In this document: piece by piece, positions 6,524-13,695 of the stretch
How positions within the stretch are numbered: position 1 is the first letter of the stretch
Layout of the letters: every line of letters begins with the position of its first letter
Source of the DNA: a virus
Reading direction: 5' to 3' (one strand)
DNA: 38,183 bases
IMG/VR virus record: IMGVR_UViG_3300037502_001377
Span: 1 to 38,183 of that record
Program-made: the position numbers and the translations under genes
Notes under the pieces: model-generated
Told to the model about the DNA's origin: nothing
Seen by the model: only the letters and a program-made list of their open reading frames with translations
The model's database searches: none

Positions 6524-6976
6524 CTCGCGCTCAGCCGCCCTGCGTCGAACAAGCCCCGGCAACTTGACTCCCTGCGCAAACACCCAGCGCGGGAACTGAT
6601 CCGCAGCACCTTCGTAGTCACCGGCCAACAGGCGGCGACGCAAGGTGCTGATCTCCAGGTTGCCGGGGCCGACGTTGAAACTGAAGTCAATCAACGCCGC
6701 GAACTGCCCCGGAGTCATCTCCACCGGGCACAAGGACCACACCGCGCGGGCGTGCTTGGCAAGATCCTCGTTGCACCACTCGTCGGCCTCCGCGCGCGTG
6801 ATGGGGTGGTAGCGGCTCAGCGCTTCCCACTTGTTGCGACTGAGAAGCCTGCCCCATCCCTGCGTCGGGAAACCGACAGGATCGTGGTAGGGATAGATGA
6901 GCCCGTCTGAGCCTACTCGGTGCAAGCCCTCAAACTGATGCGCGAGATCGCGGGCGAGATGCAGCCAGCGGCCCAC
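6506..6976 (-). CDS. Endolysin, GH24 (T4-type) lysozyme
   Basis: A 156-aa muramidase cleaving the MurNAc-GlcNAc bond of peptidoglycan. The catalytic region reads FEGLHRVGSDGL then YPYHDPVGFPTQGWG, giving Glu16, Asp32 and Thr38 in the E...D...T order of GH24. The second half has the usual SFNVGPGNLEISTLRRRL and GLVRRRAAERELF segments. No signal peptide or signal anchor is seen, so it needs a holin for release. GTG 6976 follows the stop of the membrane protein gene by 3 nt, with TGAGG just upstream. It is the last gene of the late operon and runs into the end of the early operon. Confidence 0.93.
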   Translation of the reverse strand: MGRWLHLARDLAHQFEGLHRVGSDGLIYPYHDPVGFPTQGWGRLLSRNKWEALSRYHPITRAEADEWCNEDLAKHARAVWSLCPVEMTPGQFAALIDFSFNVGPGNLEISTLRRRLLAGDYEGAADQFPRWVFAQGVKLPGLVRRRAAERELFLKD

Positions 6977-6979
6977 GCC

Positions 6980-7537
6980 TCACCCCGCACGTTTGTCATT
7001 CTGTGTGGACCCGCCGAACGCCGCCCGCATCGTGCGCTGGCCGAAGTAATAGCCCAGCACGAGCAAAAGCACCGCCCAGTCCTGATCGGACCATGTGGCA
7101 AGGATGGCGGCTTCTTTGGTGGTGTTGGCGGCGAGCGACTCAAAGAGCGTCCACTTGTAGACCATGTAGAAACCAAACGCGGCATAGGTGATGACAGGCC
7201 GCACCATGCCGAGGATGAAGTCCAGCAGCGCGAACAAGTAAAACACCGGCACGATGACCACCGCGCCCCAGCGGGTGTCGGTGACCCATTCCTTCGCCGC
7301 GTCCAACAACTGCACCCCGAACGATTGCTGCGGCGTGCGCAGCGTTTTCATCTCGGCGATGTCGGCGGTTGCGCTGATCTGTTCCATGCGCCACAGGTGC
7401 TCTTGCGCGCCCTGCTCTAGCCGCATCTTCATCAGCGCCAGTTCGTGCGCGTACTCCTGCTTGCGCTCGAACCACTTGAACACCTGAGGGACGACCGGCC
7501 CGAGGAAGCCCGTAATGAAGGATAGGATCTCAAGCAT
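6980..7537 (-). CDS. Membrane protein of the lysis cassette, candidate holin (185 aa)
   Basis: I start at ATG 7537 (MLEILSFITGFLGPVV), because the longer frame covers the two preceding small genes. A hydrophobic N-terminus is followed by a charged helix (FERKQEYAHELALMKMRLEQ). Two to three further transmembrane segments follow (VVIVPVFYLFALLDFILG, VITYAAFGFYMVYKW, AVLLLVLGYYFG) and then a basic tail. This layout, with a central 'RP.ity' motif, resembles 3-TM holins. Position directly before the endolysin supports a pore-forming role, but the family is not certain. Confidence 0.7.
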   Translation of the reverse strand: MLEILSFITGFLGPVVPQVFKWFERKQEYAHELALMKMRLEQGAQEHLWRMEQISATADIAEMKTLRTPQQSFGVQLLDAAKEWVTDTRWGAVVIVPVFYLFALLDFILGMVRPVITYAAFGFYMVYKWTLFESLAANTTKEAAILATWSDQDWAVLLLVLGYYFGQRTMRAAFGGSTQNDKRAG

Positions 7538-7620
7538 TATCGGATCATCCAGATGAGCGCACCGACGAACACGGCAACGATGCAGGCCATGAAGATGTCG
7601 ATGATGTCGTAGACAGTCAT
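7537..7620 (-). CDS. 27-aa transmembrane microprotein in the lysis cassette
   Basis: Tiny gene between two lysis-region genes. Its ATG (7620-7618) overlaps the TGA of the upstream gene and its TAA overlaps the ATG of the next gene by one base (TAATG). The product MTVYDIIDIFMACIVAVFV... is one hydrophobic helix with acidic residues near the N-terminus and an Arg at the very C-terminus. This is the pattern of an inner-membrane microprotein. Coupling on both sides is strong evidence for translation; a role in holin timing is inference. Confidence 0.7.
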   Translation of the reverse strand: MTVYDIIDIFMACIVAVFVGALIWMIR

Positions 7621-7841
7621 TTGTCCGCCTTGTCGTCCAGCTTGTCCATGATCTTGCCAAGCATACCTTTTACCTCGCTGATGTCAGCGCGGTAGTCCTC
7701 TTTGGAGACGTACACATGAGGCATCTGCCTTACGTCACGATCCAGGGTGCGGATGCTTTGCCAGATGTTGTTCAAGATCCAGCCTCCTAGGCCACCGGCC
7801 AAGGTGACCGCAACGTTGAAGAGTGCTTGCGAGTCCATCAT
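7617..7841 (-). CDS. Small membrane-anchored coiled-coil protein, lysis-associated (74 aa)
   Basis: N-terminal hydrophobic segment (LFNVAVTLAGGLGGWIL), then a charged helix ending VKGMLGKIMDKLDDKADK that can form a coiled coil. Small proteins of this plan, XhlA-like in outline but with the membrane segment at the opposite end, precede holin/endolysin genes in many phages. Starts 4 bases inside the end of the large upstream gene and is coupled to the 27-aa gene. Confidence 0.7.
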   Translation of the reverse strand: MMDSQALFNVAVTLAGGLGGWILNNIWQSIRTLDRDVRQMPHVYVSKEDYRADISEVKGMLGKIMDKLDDKADK

Positions 7842-9853
7842 TCGGCCAGTGCGTTTTGGGATTCTGTTTCGCCAAGCAGCGCATTGATGGCAGCGCCTTT
7901 GGCACCTTTGGGGATAAATTCACCACCCCCGCGATGGCTTTCGCTCAGAATTTTGACCACACGGGCGCGTTCAGCAGGGTTGAGCACGGCAAGCAGATCG
8001 TCGGCCCGCTGGCCGGACTTCATGGCTTCCGTCAGGATTCGCATGGACTTCTCGCCAATGCGGTCTTCAGCCTTGGCAAGCGCCTGATTGATGGCGGCAC
8101 CTTTGGCGCTCAGACCCCAAGGCACGCGGATTCGACTGCGGTTCTGATCCAGCACCAAGCGCAGCGCATCTTGGCCGCTAGCGGCTTGAGCCTCCATCTT
8201 GGCCGTGCGCTCAAGCGTGCCGGCCGCTTGTTTGAGCACGCCCATTGCGCTGTCGCTCATCTCTTTGACGATGTCATACGAACCCGGCCCGAAAATCTTT
8301 TCCACTTCGTCGGGCGAATTGCCACGAACCAGACGGATCAGTTCTTTCGGGTTCTTCTCGTACAACTCCATCGCCTTGGCAGCAAGCTCCTTTTGCTCAA
8401 CCGCTTGCCTGCCTTTAGTGTAGTTATCGAGAAATTTAATCCAGCCCTTGCCGCCGGCAGACTCGATGGCGTTATCGATCAACGGTTTGACTTGCGACAG
8501 CACTTTGGAGGCAAGCTCTTTGCGAGTGCCAGGATCGGTGCCTTGCAAGAGTTCGTCAATGGCCGAATTGACAGAGTTGGTGCGGATCGCAGCAAGCCTT
8601 TCCGCGTCAATCACACCATTTCTGGACGCATCGCCAATGTCCGTAGCAACACGATCCAGCACCCTTTGAACCGTCTTGTTGCCGGTAAACGAAGGCGTGT
8701 TTTTGGCCGTTTGAATGCCAGACAAAATGGATTCGGTTGTGAGCGGCCGGAAGCCGGCTTTCTCAAGAGCGCTGGCAGCGGCTTCCAGCGAACGACGCGT
8801 TGCGCCTTCGTCAAGTGATCGCTGCGCCGCAGCGCCGGCAACTTCCTCAGCACGTTCGCCAAGCCTGAAGTTGGCCGGAGGAAATGGAGGCGTTGTTTGA
8901 GGCGCTCTTTGTGCAGCTTGACTAAACCTTCGCACATCCTGAACAGACTGCGCCGCTTGAGCGCCCGCCTGCTCCGCCTGCTCTCGGAACCGCAGGATGT
9001 CTTGGCCAACATTGGCCGCACGCAGGATGCTTTGCCGCTCCGGGCCGGTCAGTTGGTTCAGATTGGCAATCGCCTGCTCTTGAGTCGCTCTGGCAGCAGT
9101 CTGATTTGCGCCACCGGCAAGCCGAGCAAGCTCATTCATGTCGGCCATCTTCTGCGTCAGCGTCAACGCATTCATGAAAGCCGGATCTCGGGCAGCAGTA
9201 CGCGCAGCTAGCGCCTGAGCAGCAGGAGCGTTGATGTCCGCAAGCGCCTGGCCAGCGGGCAAATTCGGCTGAGCACGCAACGCCTGACGACCCTCTTCAA
9301 CATTCTTTCCAAGAGCTTGGGAAAGGATGCGAGCAGCACGCTCTTGAGGAAGCTGAGAAATCTTTTGCAGTCCCGCTTGGACGCCGCGTCCGATGACTTG
9401 GCCACCGGCTTCCATCGTTGCGCCCTCAAGCACATCCTTGGCACCGCCCAGCATAGCTTGCGTAGCGGTTGGCGCAGGCTCATTGCCAAGCGCCACATCC
9501 ATCAGACGGGTGAGTTGCCTGCCTGCGCCATATCCAAGGCCAGCGCCGGCAAGCGTACCAACGGGGCCGAACGTCGTCCCTGCTATGCCGCCAAGCGCAG
9601 CAGGCACTGCCTCGATGGTCGGACCAAGGACGTTGCGAGCGGTCCGAAGCGCAGACTTAAGTTGCGATTCAGGTTGCTTGGCAGGGGCGCCTGTCTCTAC
9701 GCCAAAACGCTCCCGAATCGCTTTCTGAGTTTCGGCATTGGCGTTGACATAGTTGGGGTCTTGCTGCGACCACTTGTCAAAGATAGCCCGCTTCGTCTCA
9801 GCATTTGCTGAAGTGTAGTTGGGGTCTTGCAGGATCTGCGAGAGCGAAGCCAT
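7838..9853 (-). CDS. Large Ala-rich virion protein, candidate DNA-ejection protein (671 aa)
   Basis: A long helical protein rich in Ala, Gln and Arg. The N-terminus has two copies of a motif: DPNYTSANAETKRAIFDKW and DPNYVNANAETQKAIRERF. A glycine-rich hydrophobic stretch follows (VPAALGGIAGTTFGPVG, then TLAGAGLGYGAG) that could insert into membrane, and then long coiled-coil-like helices. It is the last of three consecutive large late genes, the position of P22 genes 7, 20 and 16, whose products leave the capsid to form the DNA conduit. I infer an equivalent role from position and composition; sequence similarity to P22 proteins is not evident by eye. Confidence 0.6.
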   Translation of the reverse strand: MASLSQILQDPNYTSANAETKRAIFDKWSQQDPNYVNANAETQKAIRERFGVETGAPAKQPESQLKSALRTARNVLGPTIEAVPAALGGIAGTTFGPVGTLAGAGLGYGAGRQLTRLMDVALGNEPAPTATQAMLGGAKDVLEGATMEAGGQVIGRGVQAGLQKISQLPQERAARILSQALGKNVEEGRQALRAQPNLPAGQALADINAPAAQALAARTAARDPAFMNALTLTQKMADMNELARLAGGANQTAARATQEQAIANLNQLTGPERQSILRAANVGQDILRFREQAEQAGAQAAQSVQDVRRFSQAAQRAPQTTPPFPPANFRLGERAEEVAGAAAQRSLDEGATRRSLEAAASALEKAGFRPLTTESILSGIQTAKNTPSFTGNKTVQRVLDRVATDIGDASRNGVIDAERLAAIRTNSVNSAIDELLQGTDPGTRKELASKVLSQVKPLIDNAIESAGGKGWIKFLDNYTKGRQAVEQKELAAKAMELYEKNPKELIRLVRGNSPDEVEKIFGPGSYDIVKEMSDSAMGVLKQAAGTLERTAKMEAQAASGQDALRLVLDQNRSRIRVPWGLSAKGAAINQALAKAEDRIGEKSMRILTEAMKSGQRADDLLAVLNPAERARVVKILSESHRGGGEFIPKGAKGAAINALLGETESQNALAE

Positions 9854-9860
9854 GTTTGCC

Positions 9861-11192
9861 TCACCTCAACAGCGGGTTGTTCATGTCTACGCCGCCGCCA
9901 CTAGCAGGAGCCTGCCTCCCGGTCGGTACGCCTTCTCTTGCCATGTCTTCCGACACAAACTGGTCCTTGCGTTCACGCATGAGACGCAGAATTGTTATGC
10001 CCGCTTGCTTGCGAATTTCATTGGGCAAAGAAGTGTCAGCCAACTGGCCTGCCGCTTCTTTGTACGACCTAGTGTCCTTATCAGACTGCGGCCCCTCAAA
10101 TCGAGGAACCATCTTGAGCACCATGTCGGCAATGGGCGCAAGTTTGCCGCCAGCAATAGCCCCTGGGGTTGCTTTTCCGACAAACCCTGCGCCAATATCA
10201 ATTGCACGACCTATGCCGCTGCCTGTTGACTGATCAATCAAGCCGCCTTTTTTGGTTGCGTCGGTCAGTTCCTTGATAGCGCGGTCAATATCAACAGTCA
10301 ATTGCTTGCGTTGTGCCGCAGCCTTTTCTCCAAAAGCAGTAGGCCGAGCCATTGCCGGGGCTCCGCCAATCGTCGAAGGAGTAACCACTCCTGTGTCCAT
10401 GTTCATGATGCCTAGCCTGCCATCAGCCATGGTCACTTGTTGAGTTCTAGGAGCAGGCTCTTGCCTCGGCTGAACAGGCGCTCGCCCAGCCGCCGCCACA
10501 TCGCGTTTGAAGTCAAGAATCGTACCTTTGTACCCTTGACTAACAGCCGTTTCGTATTCTCTCTGTGTTGGCGTTTTGGCTTCAGGCGCAGGAGGCGCAG
10601 CAGGCCGCTCAGGCGCTTGAAACAGCACTTGCCCTGTTGGCGACACAAGGGAACGATCAACCACAAACGGTCGACTGCGCTCCATCTGCCCCGTCAGCGC
10701 ATCAATCACTCGCTGATCAAACTGCTCAGGCAGCACCCCCGCAAGCGCAGGCGCACGAGCAATGCCCATTGCACGAAGTTGAGCGTAGTTCTCAGGAGTT
10801 GCTGCTTTCAGCATCTTGTAAGCAGCATCCAGTTGCTGGTTACGCAACTGCTCCTCGCGCAATTGCCTTTCAGCCGCCCGAGACTGCGTTGCAGCACGCT
10901 GCTCCAGCACGCCAGGAATGCGCGAGGCAAGCCCGCCCTGCGCCATGCCCTGCATGAGCTTGCCATAGTCAATCTCGCCGCCTTCGCCGATGGATTCGGC
11001 ATACAGGCGGTTGGCAAGCTCGTTCTGCTGCGCTTCCCGCTGCGCCTGCTGCATCTGCAAAGCACGCAACTGGTTGGCCATCTGAGCGCCGCGCACCTCT
11101 TCGACCCGCGCCATCGCATTGACCGGCGACTCGGGAAGCACCGAGATCTGCGGCAGGCGCGCTCCCATCGCAATCGAAGGATCAAGCGGCAT
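9861..11192 (-). CDS. Virion protein, candidate DNA-ejection protein (443 aa)
   Basis: N-terminal half is Gln/Arg/Ala-rich helix (QMANQLRALQMQQAQREAQQ), typical of phage internal virion proteins. A proline-rich linker follows (RPAAPPAPEAKTPTQREYE) and then a C-terminal domain ending in a FEGPQSDKDTRSYKEAAGQL segment and a RERKDQF helix, seen in ejection-type proteins of P22-like phages. Middle member of the three-gene set between the fibre genes and the lysis cassette. Role inferred from context. Confidence 0.6.
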   Translation of the reverse strand: MPLDPSIAMGARLPQISVLPESPVNAMARVEEVRGAQMANQLRALQMQQAQREAQQNELANRLYAESIGEGGEIDYGKLMQGMAQGGLASRIPGVLEQRAATQSRAAERQLREEQLRNQQLDAAYKMLKAATPENYAQLRAMGIARAPALAGVLPEQFDQRVIDALTGQMERSRPFVVDRSLVSPTGQVLFQAPERPAAPPAPEAKTPTQREYETAVSQGYKGTILDFKRDVAAAGRAPVQPRQEPAPRTQQVTMADGRLGIMNMDTGVVTPSTIGGAPAMARPTAFGEKAAAQRKQLTVDIDRAIKELTDATKKGGLIDQSTGSGIGRAIDIGAGFVGKATPGAIAGGKLAPIADMVLKMVPRFEGPQSDKDTRSYKEAAGQLADTSLPNEIRKQAGITILRLMRERKDQFVSEDMAREGVPTGRQAPASGGGVDMNNPLLR

Positions 11193-11194
11193 AG

Positions 11195-13105
11195 TCAGCC
11201 TCGCGCCCCGTAGAGTTGCCCAAGCATATTACGATTCTGGGCAGCATTGTAGATGCTAATCCCCTGACCGATCGCTTGGTTGATTGCATTGGCCGAGCCA
11301 ATCGTCCCAGCAGCCTGCACGTTGCCAATCTGGCCCAGCATATTGGCCCCCGCCTGGCCAAACTGACCCGCCTGCTGCCCCAGTTCGCTCGATGCCGTCT
11401 GACCACGCCCAGAAAGCGAGAGCAGCGGATTCAGAAGATTCTGACGTTCCGTGTAGAAACGGTTGAAGGCATTGCCGTACTCCTGCGATGCCATGTCCTG
11501 CCCATAGCGTTGCAGCGCCTTGCCAGTAGAGCCCGACAGCAGGCCACCCCTTGCTGCCGCGCTACGCTCCAGCGCCTTCAGCCCCTCGCCAAGGCGGAAA
11601 GCGTAGCCCGGATCCTGCTGGAACGACTCCATCGTGAAGGGCCGTGCAGCAGAGCCAAAGTCACTCTGAGTCGCGCCCATGCCGGTCGTCTGACCCAACA
11701 GCATATTGCGCGCCTGCATCAGCCGCTGGTCAGGAATGCCTTGGCTGCGCGCCCACTGGACGAACTGAGCCTCAGTCATCTGACCAGTGCCAACGCGACT
11801 GCGGTACTCCTGCGCAATCTGATCGGGGCTGTAGCCGATGCCAAGCAGATCCAGCAGGCGATTCTGAGCCCCCATGCCTGCTTGCCGGAAAGGCTCTTGC
11901 AGGCCAATCTGGCGCTCAAACATCTCACGCTGGAGCGCAAGCCCTTCCCGGCCAAGTTGCGCTTGGATCTCAGCGGCTTCTCTACCCGCCTCTGCCGCCT
12001 TGTAGCCACCGAAGGCGGTGCCTAGCAGGCCGAGTACGTCGCCGATGCCAAGACCGCCTGCTAATCCTCCAAGGATGTTTCCTGCGCCGGCAGCAGCACC
12101 CCCAGCAGCCGCTCCACCAGCGGCTGCGCCTCCAGCCGCCGCACCACCGGCTGCTCCGCCAGCAGCGCCTCCAGCACCTCCAGCAGCGCCTCCTGCGGCA
12201 CCACCGGCTCCACCTGCTGCTGCACCACCAGCAGCACCTGCCCCACCGGCTGCGGCACCGCCAGCAGCAGCGCCACCAGCCGCTCCGCCCGCACCCGTTG
12301 CGGTTGTAGACAGAGCTTCAATGCCAGTGGTTGCGGCGCCGCCTGTTGCGCCAAGATTGGCAGCAGTCAACCCACCAGTGGTGGTTGGAAGCAAGCCGCC
12401 GGGAGGACCAGTCATAGCCCCCGTCGCCCAGTCGCTTCCAACAAGGTCGGCTCCACCAAGCGTTGTACCCTGAGCGCCGCCAAGAGCCGAGAAGTCAGGC
12501 AGCATCCCTGCCGCAGCAGCAGCAGCGACGGCCATCGGAATCACATACCCATACTGGGTCGCAAACTCCTGCAACGCCCCGGCATTGCGTTCACCCTTCT
12601 GGAACTGCACATCCTGAAGGTTGCCGTTGGTGTCGTAGATGCCAACATACGAACCAAACTGCCCGCCTTCATAGGTGGGATCAAATTCGGCAAGGTATCG
12701 GGTGTACCCCAGAAGTTGGCTAGGGTTCTCTCCCTCAGCGGGCGAATAGATCGGCGTGAATCGCTCGCCGCCCGGGCCCGACGCTTGGACAGCAGCACCA
12801 GGCGCGTTGGGGTCAAAGTCAGGCGTGATCTGCGTCTGGCTCGGCGTCGCTGCCTGCAAATAGTTGACGACTTCTTCTTGCGGCAACTGTTGCAGAAACT
12901 GCGTAGATTCTTGCGGACTTAGACTCTGAGCGTTAGCAAGCACATTAGGATTGTCAGCCCCAAGAATTACAGCCTGAGCCGCAACCAACTGGCTAGCGTT
13001 GATCCCCATTTCGGCGGCAGCAGCAACGAACTGCGCCTCCGTCATGGTTCCTGCGCCTACCGTAGCAAGGTAGGCGTTTGCAATGTCCTGCGCGGTGTAA
13101 GCCAT
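11195..13105 (-). CDS. Gly/Ala-rich virion protein, candidate DNA-ejection protein (636 aa)
   Basis: Begins at ATG 13105 (MAYTAQDIANAYL), 2 nt after the upstream stop; a TTG six bases earlier is ignored. The motif MTEAQFVAAAAEMGINASQL near the N-terminus recurs in the second half as MTEAQFVQWARSQGIPDQRL, so there is an internal duplication. The centre (about 12060-12300) codes for a long low-complexity Gly/Ala stretch with hydrophobic character. A helical C-terminal region follows. Such Gly/Ala-rich membrane-active segments suit a protein that crosses the cell envelope at infection. First of the three candidate ejection proteins. Confidence 0.6.
   Translation of the reverse strand: MAYTAQDIANAYLATVGAGTMTEAQFVAAAAEMGINASQLVAAQAVILGADNPNVLANAQSLSPQESTQFLQQLPQEEVVNYLQAATPSQTQITPDFDPNAPGAAVQASGPGGERFTPIYSPAEGENPSQLLGYTRYLAEFDPTYEGGQFGSYVGIYDTNGNLQDVQFQKGERNAGALQEFATQYGYVIPMAVAAAAAAGMLPDFSALGGAQGTTLGGADLVGSDWATGAMTGPPGGLLPTTTGGLTAANLGATGGAATTGIEALSTTATGAGGAAGGAAAGGAAAGGAGAAGGAAAGGAGGAAGGAAGGAGGAAGGAAGGAAAGGAAAGGAAAGGAAAGAGNILGGLAGGLGIGDVLGLLGTAFGGYKAAEAGREAAEIQAQLGREGLALQREMFERQIGLQEPFRQAGMGAQNRLLDLLGIGYSPDQIAQEYRSRVGTGQMTEAQFVQWARSQGIPDQRLMQARNMLLGQTTGMGATQSDFGSAARPFTMESFQQDPGYAFRLGEGLKALERSAAARGGLLSGSTGKALQRYGQDMASQEYGNAFNRFYTERQNLLNPLLSLSGRGQTASSELGQQAGQFGQAGANMLGQIGNVQAAGTIGSANAINQAIGQGISIYNAAQNRNMLGQLYGARG
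12060..12300 (-). repeat. Low-complexity Gly/Ala-coding repeat
   Basis: About 240 bp of GCN/GGN codons giving (GGAAA)n and GGAGG runs inside the 636-aa virion protein. The DNA is imperfectly repetitive (CCAGCAGC and CACCAGCAG units on the plus strand). Instability or length variation is likely here. Confidence 0.9.
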
Positions 13106-13107
13106 GA

Positions 13108-13695
13108 TCAACCCCCAAACGTCGCAGGCCAGCCCGCGCTAACGTCAAGCGACTCATCAGCAAGCAACTTCTCCGCGTGCTGGAAGATGGCAATGTCTTG
13201 CGCCGCAGCAGCCTCAAAAACCTTCTGAGCCAGTGCCGCAGTCATGGGCACAAACGTCCCATCCATCGTTTTCCACTCCAGCCCGGCCGGGATGTTCTCA
13301 CCAAGCATCACAAGCCCAATCTGCTGTGTGCGGCTTTTGGTATCGCTGTGGAACCACTTGCCATCCACAGCATACCCGCCGTTTAAGGTCTTGTCATCGC
13401 GCAAGAAACGGATGCGAGCAGCACGTTCCTCACGAATCCTTTTGAGATTGGCTTCGACAACATCAGGCGGCAGATCCACCACCGCCCAACGCTGCTCCCA
13501 TTTGTTGGTCTTGACCGGCGCGACTTCTTGCACCGCCTGGCGGTTTGCGTCATGGCTGGGCGCCGGCGTGGGAAACACCCACGCATACTCCGGCGGCGGC
13601 ACGAACTGAGCAGGAAACGAGGTATTGGGGTACGCAGCCCGAATCTCGGACTCGTTGACCGGATACCGTTTCGTGATGATGTGGATGTAGCTCAT
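13108..13695 (-). CDS. DUF4376-domain protein, tail-fibre-associated (195 aa)
   Basis: The C-terminal half matches the DUF4376 pattern. It has a helix with RIREERAARIRFLRDDKTL, then GGYAVDGKWFHSD, SRTQQIGLVMLGENIP, WKTMDGTFVPMT and a final helix LAQKVFEAAAAQDIAIF. DUF4376 proteins follow fibre genes in many phages and resemble fibre assembly proteins; a chaperone or fibre-tip role is likely but unproven. Overlaps the fibre gene stop by 4 bases (ATGA). Confidence 0.8.
   Translation of the reverse strand: MSYIHIITKRYPVNESEIRAAYPNTSFPAQFVPPPEYAWVFPTPAPSHDANRQAVQEVAPVKTNKWEQRWAVVDLPPDVVEANLKRIREERAARIRFLRDDKTLNGGYAVDGKWFHSDTKSRTQQIGLVMLGENIPAGLEWKTMDGTFVPMTAALAQKVFEAAAAQDIAIFQHAEKLLADESLDVSAGWPATFGG

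Noticed and set aside
7538-7660. Longer holin-like protein beginning at 7660
   Set aside because: The extension is an Arg/His-rich reading antisense in frame to the 27-aa and 74-aa genes; ATG 7537 is coupled to the stop of the 27-aa gene.
7823-8818. 331-codon plus-strand frame opposite the 671-aa virion protein, and similar long plus-strand frames at 17360-18406, 20247-21272, 26733-27845
   Set aside because: They are mirror frames of well-supported leftward genes in GC-rich DNA, without ribosome binding sites or recognisable domains.
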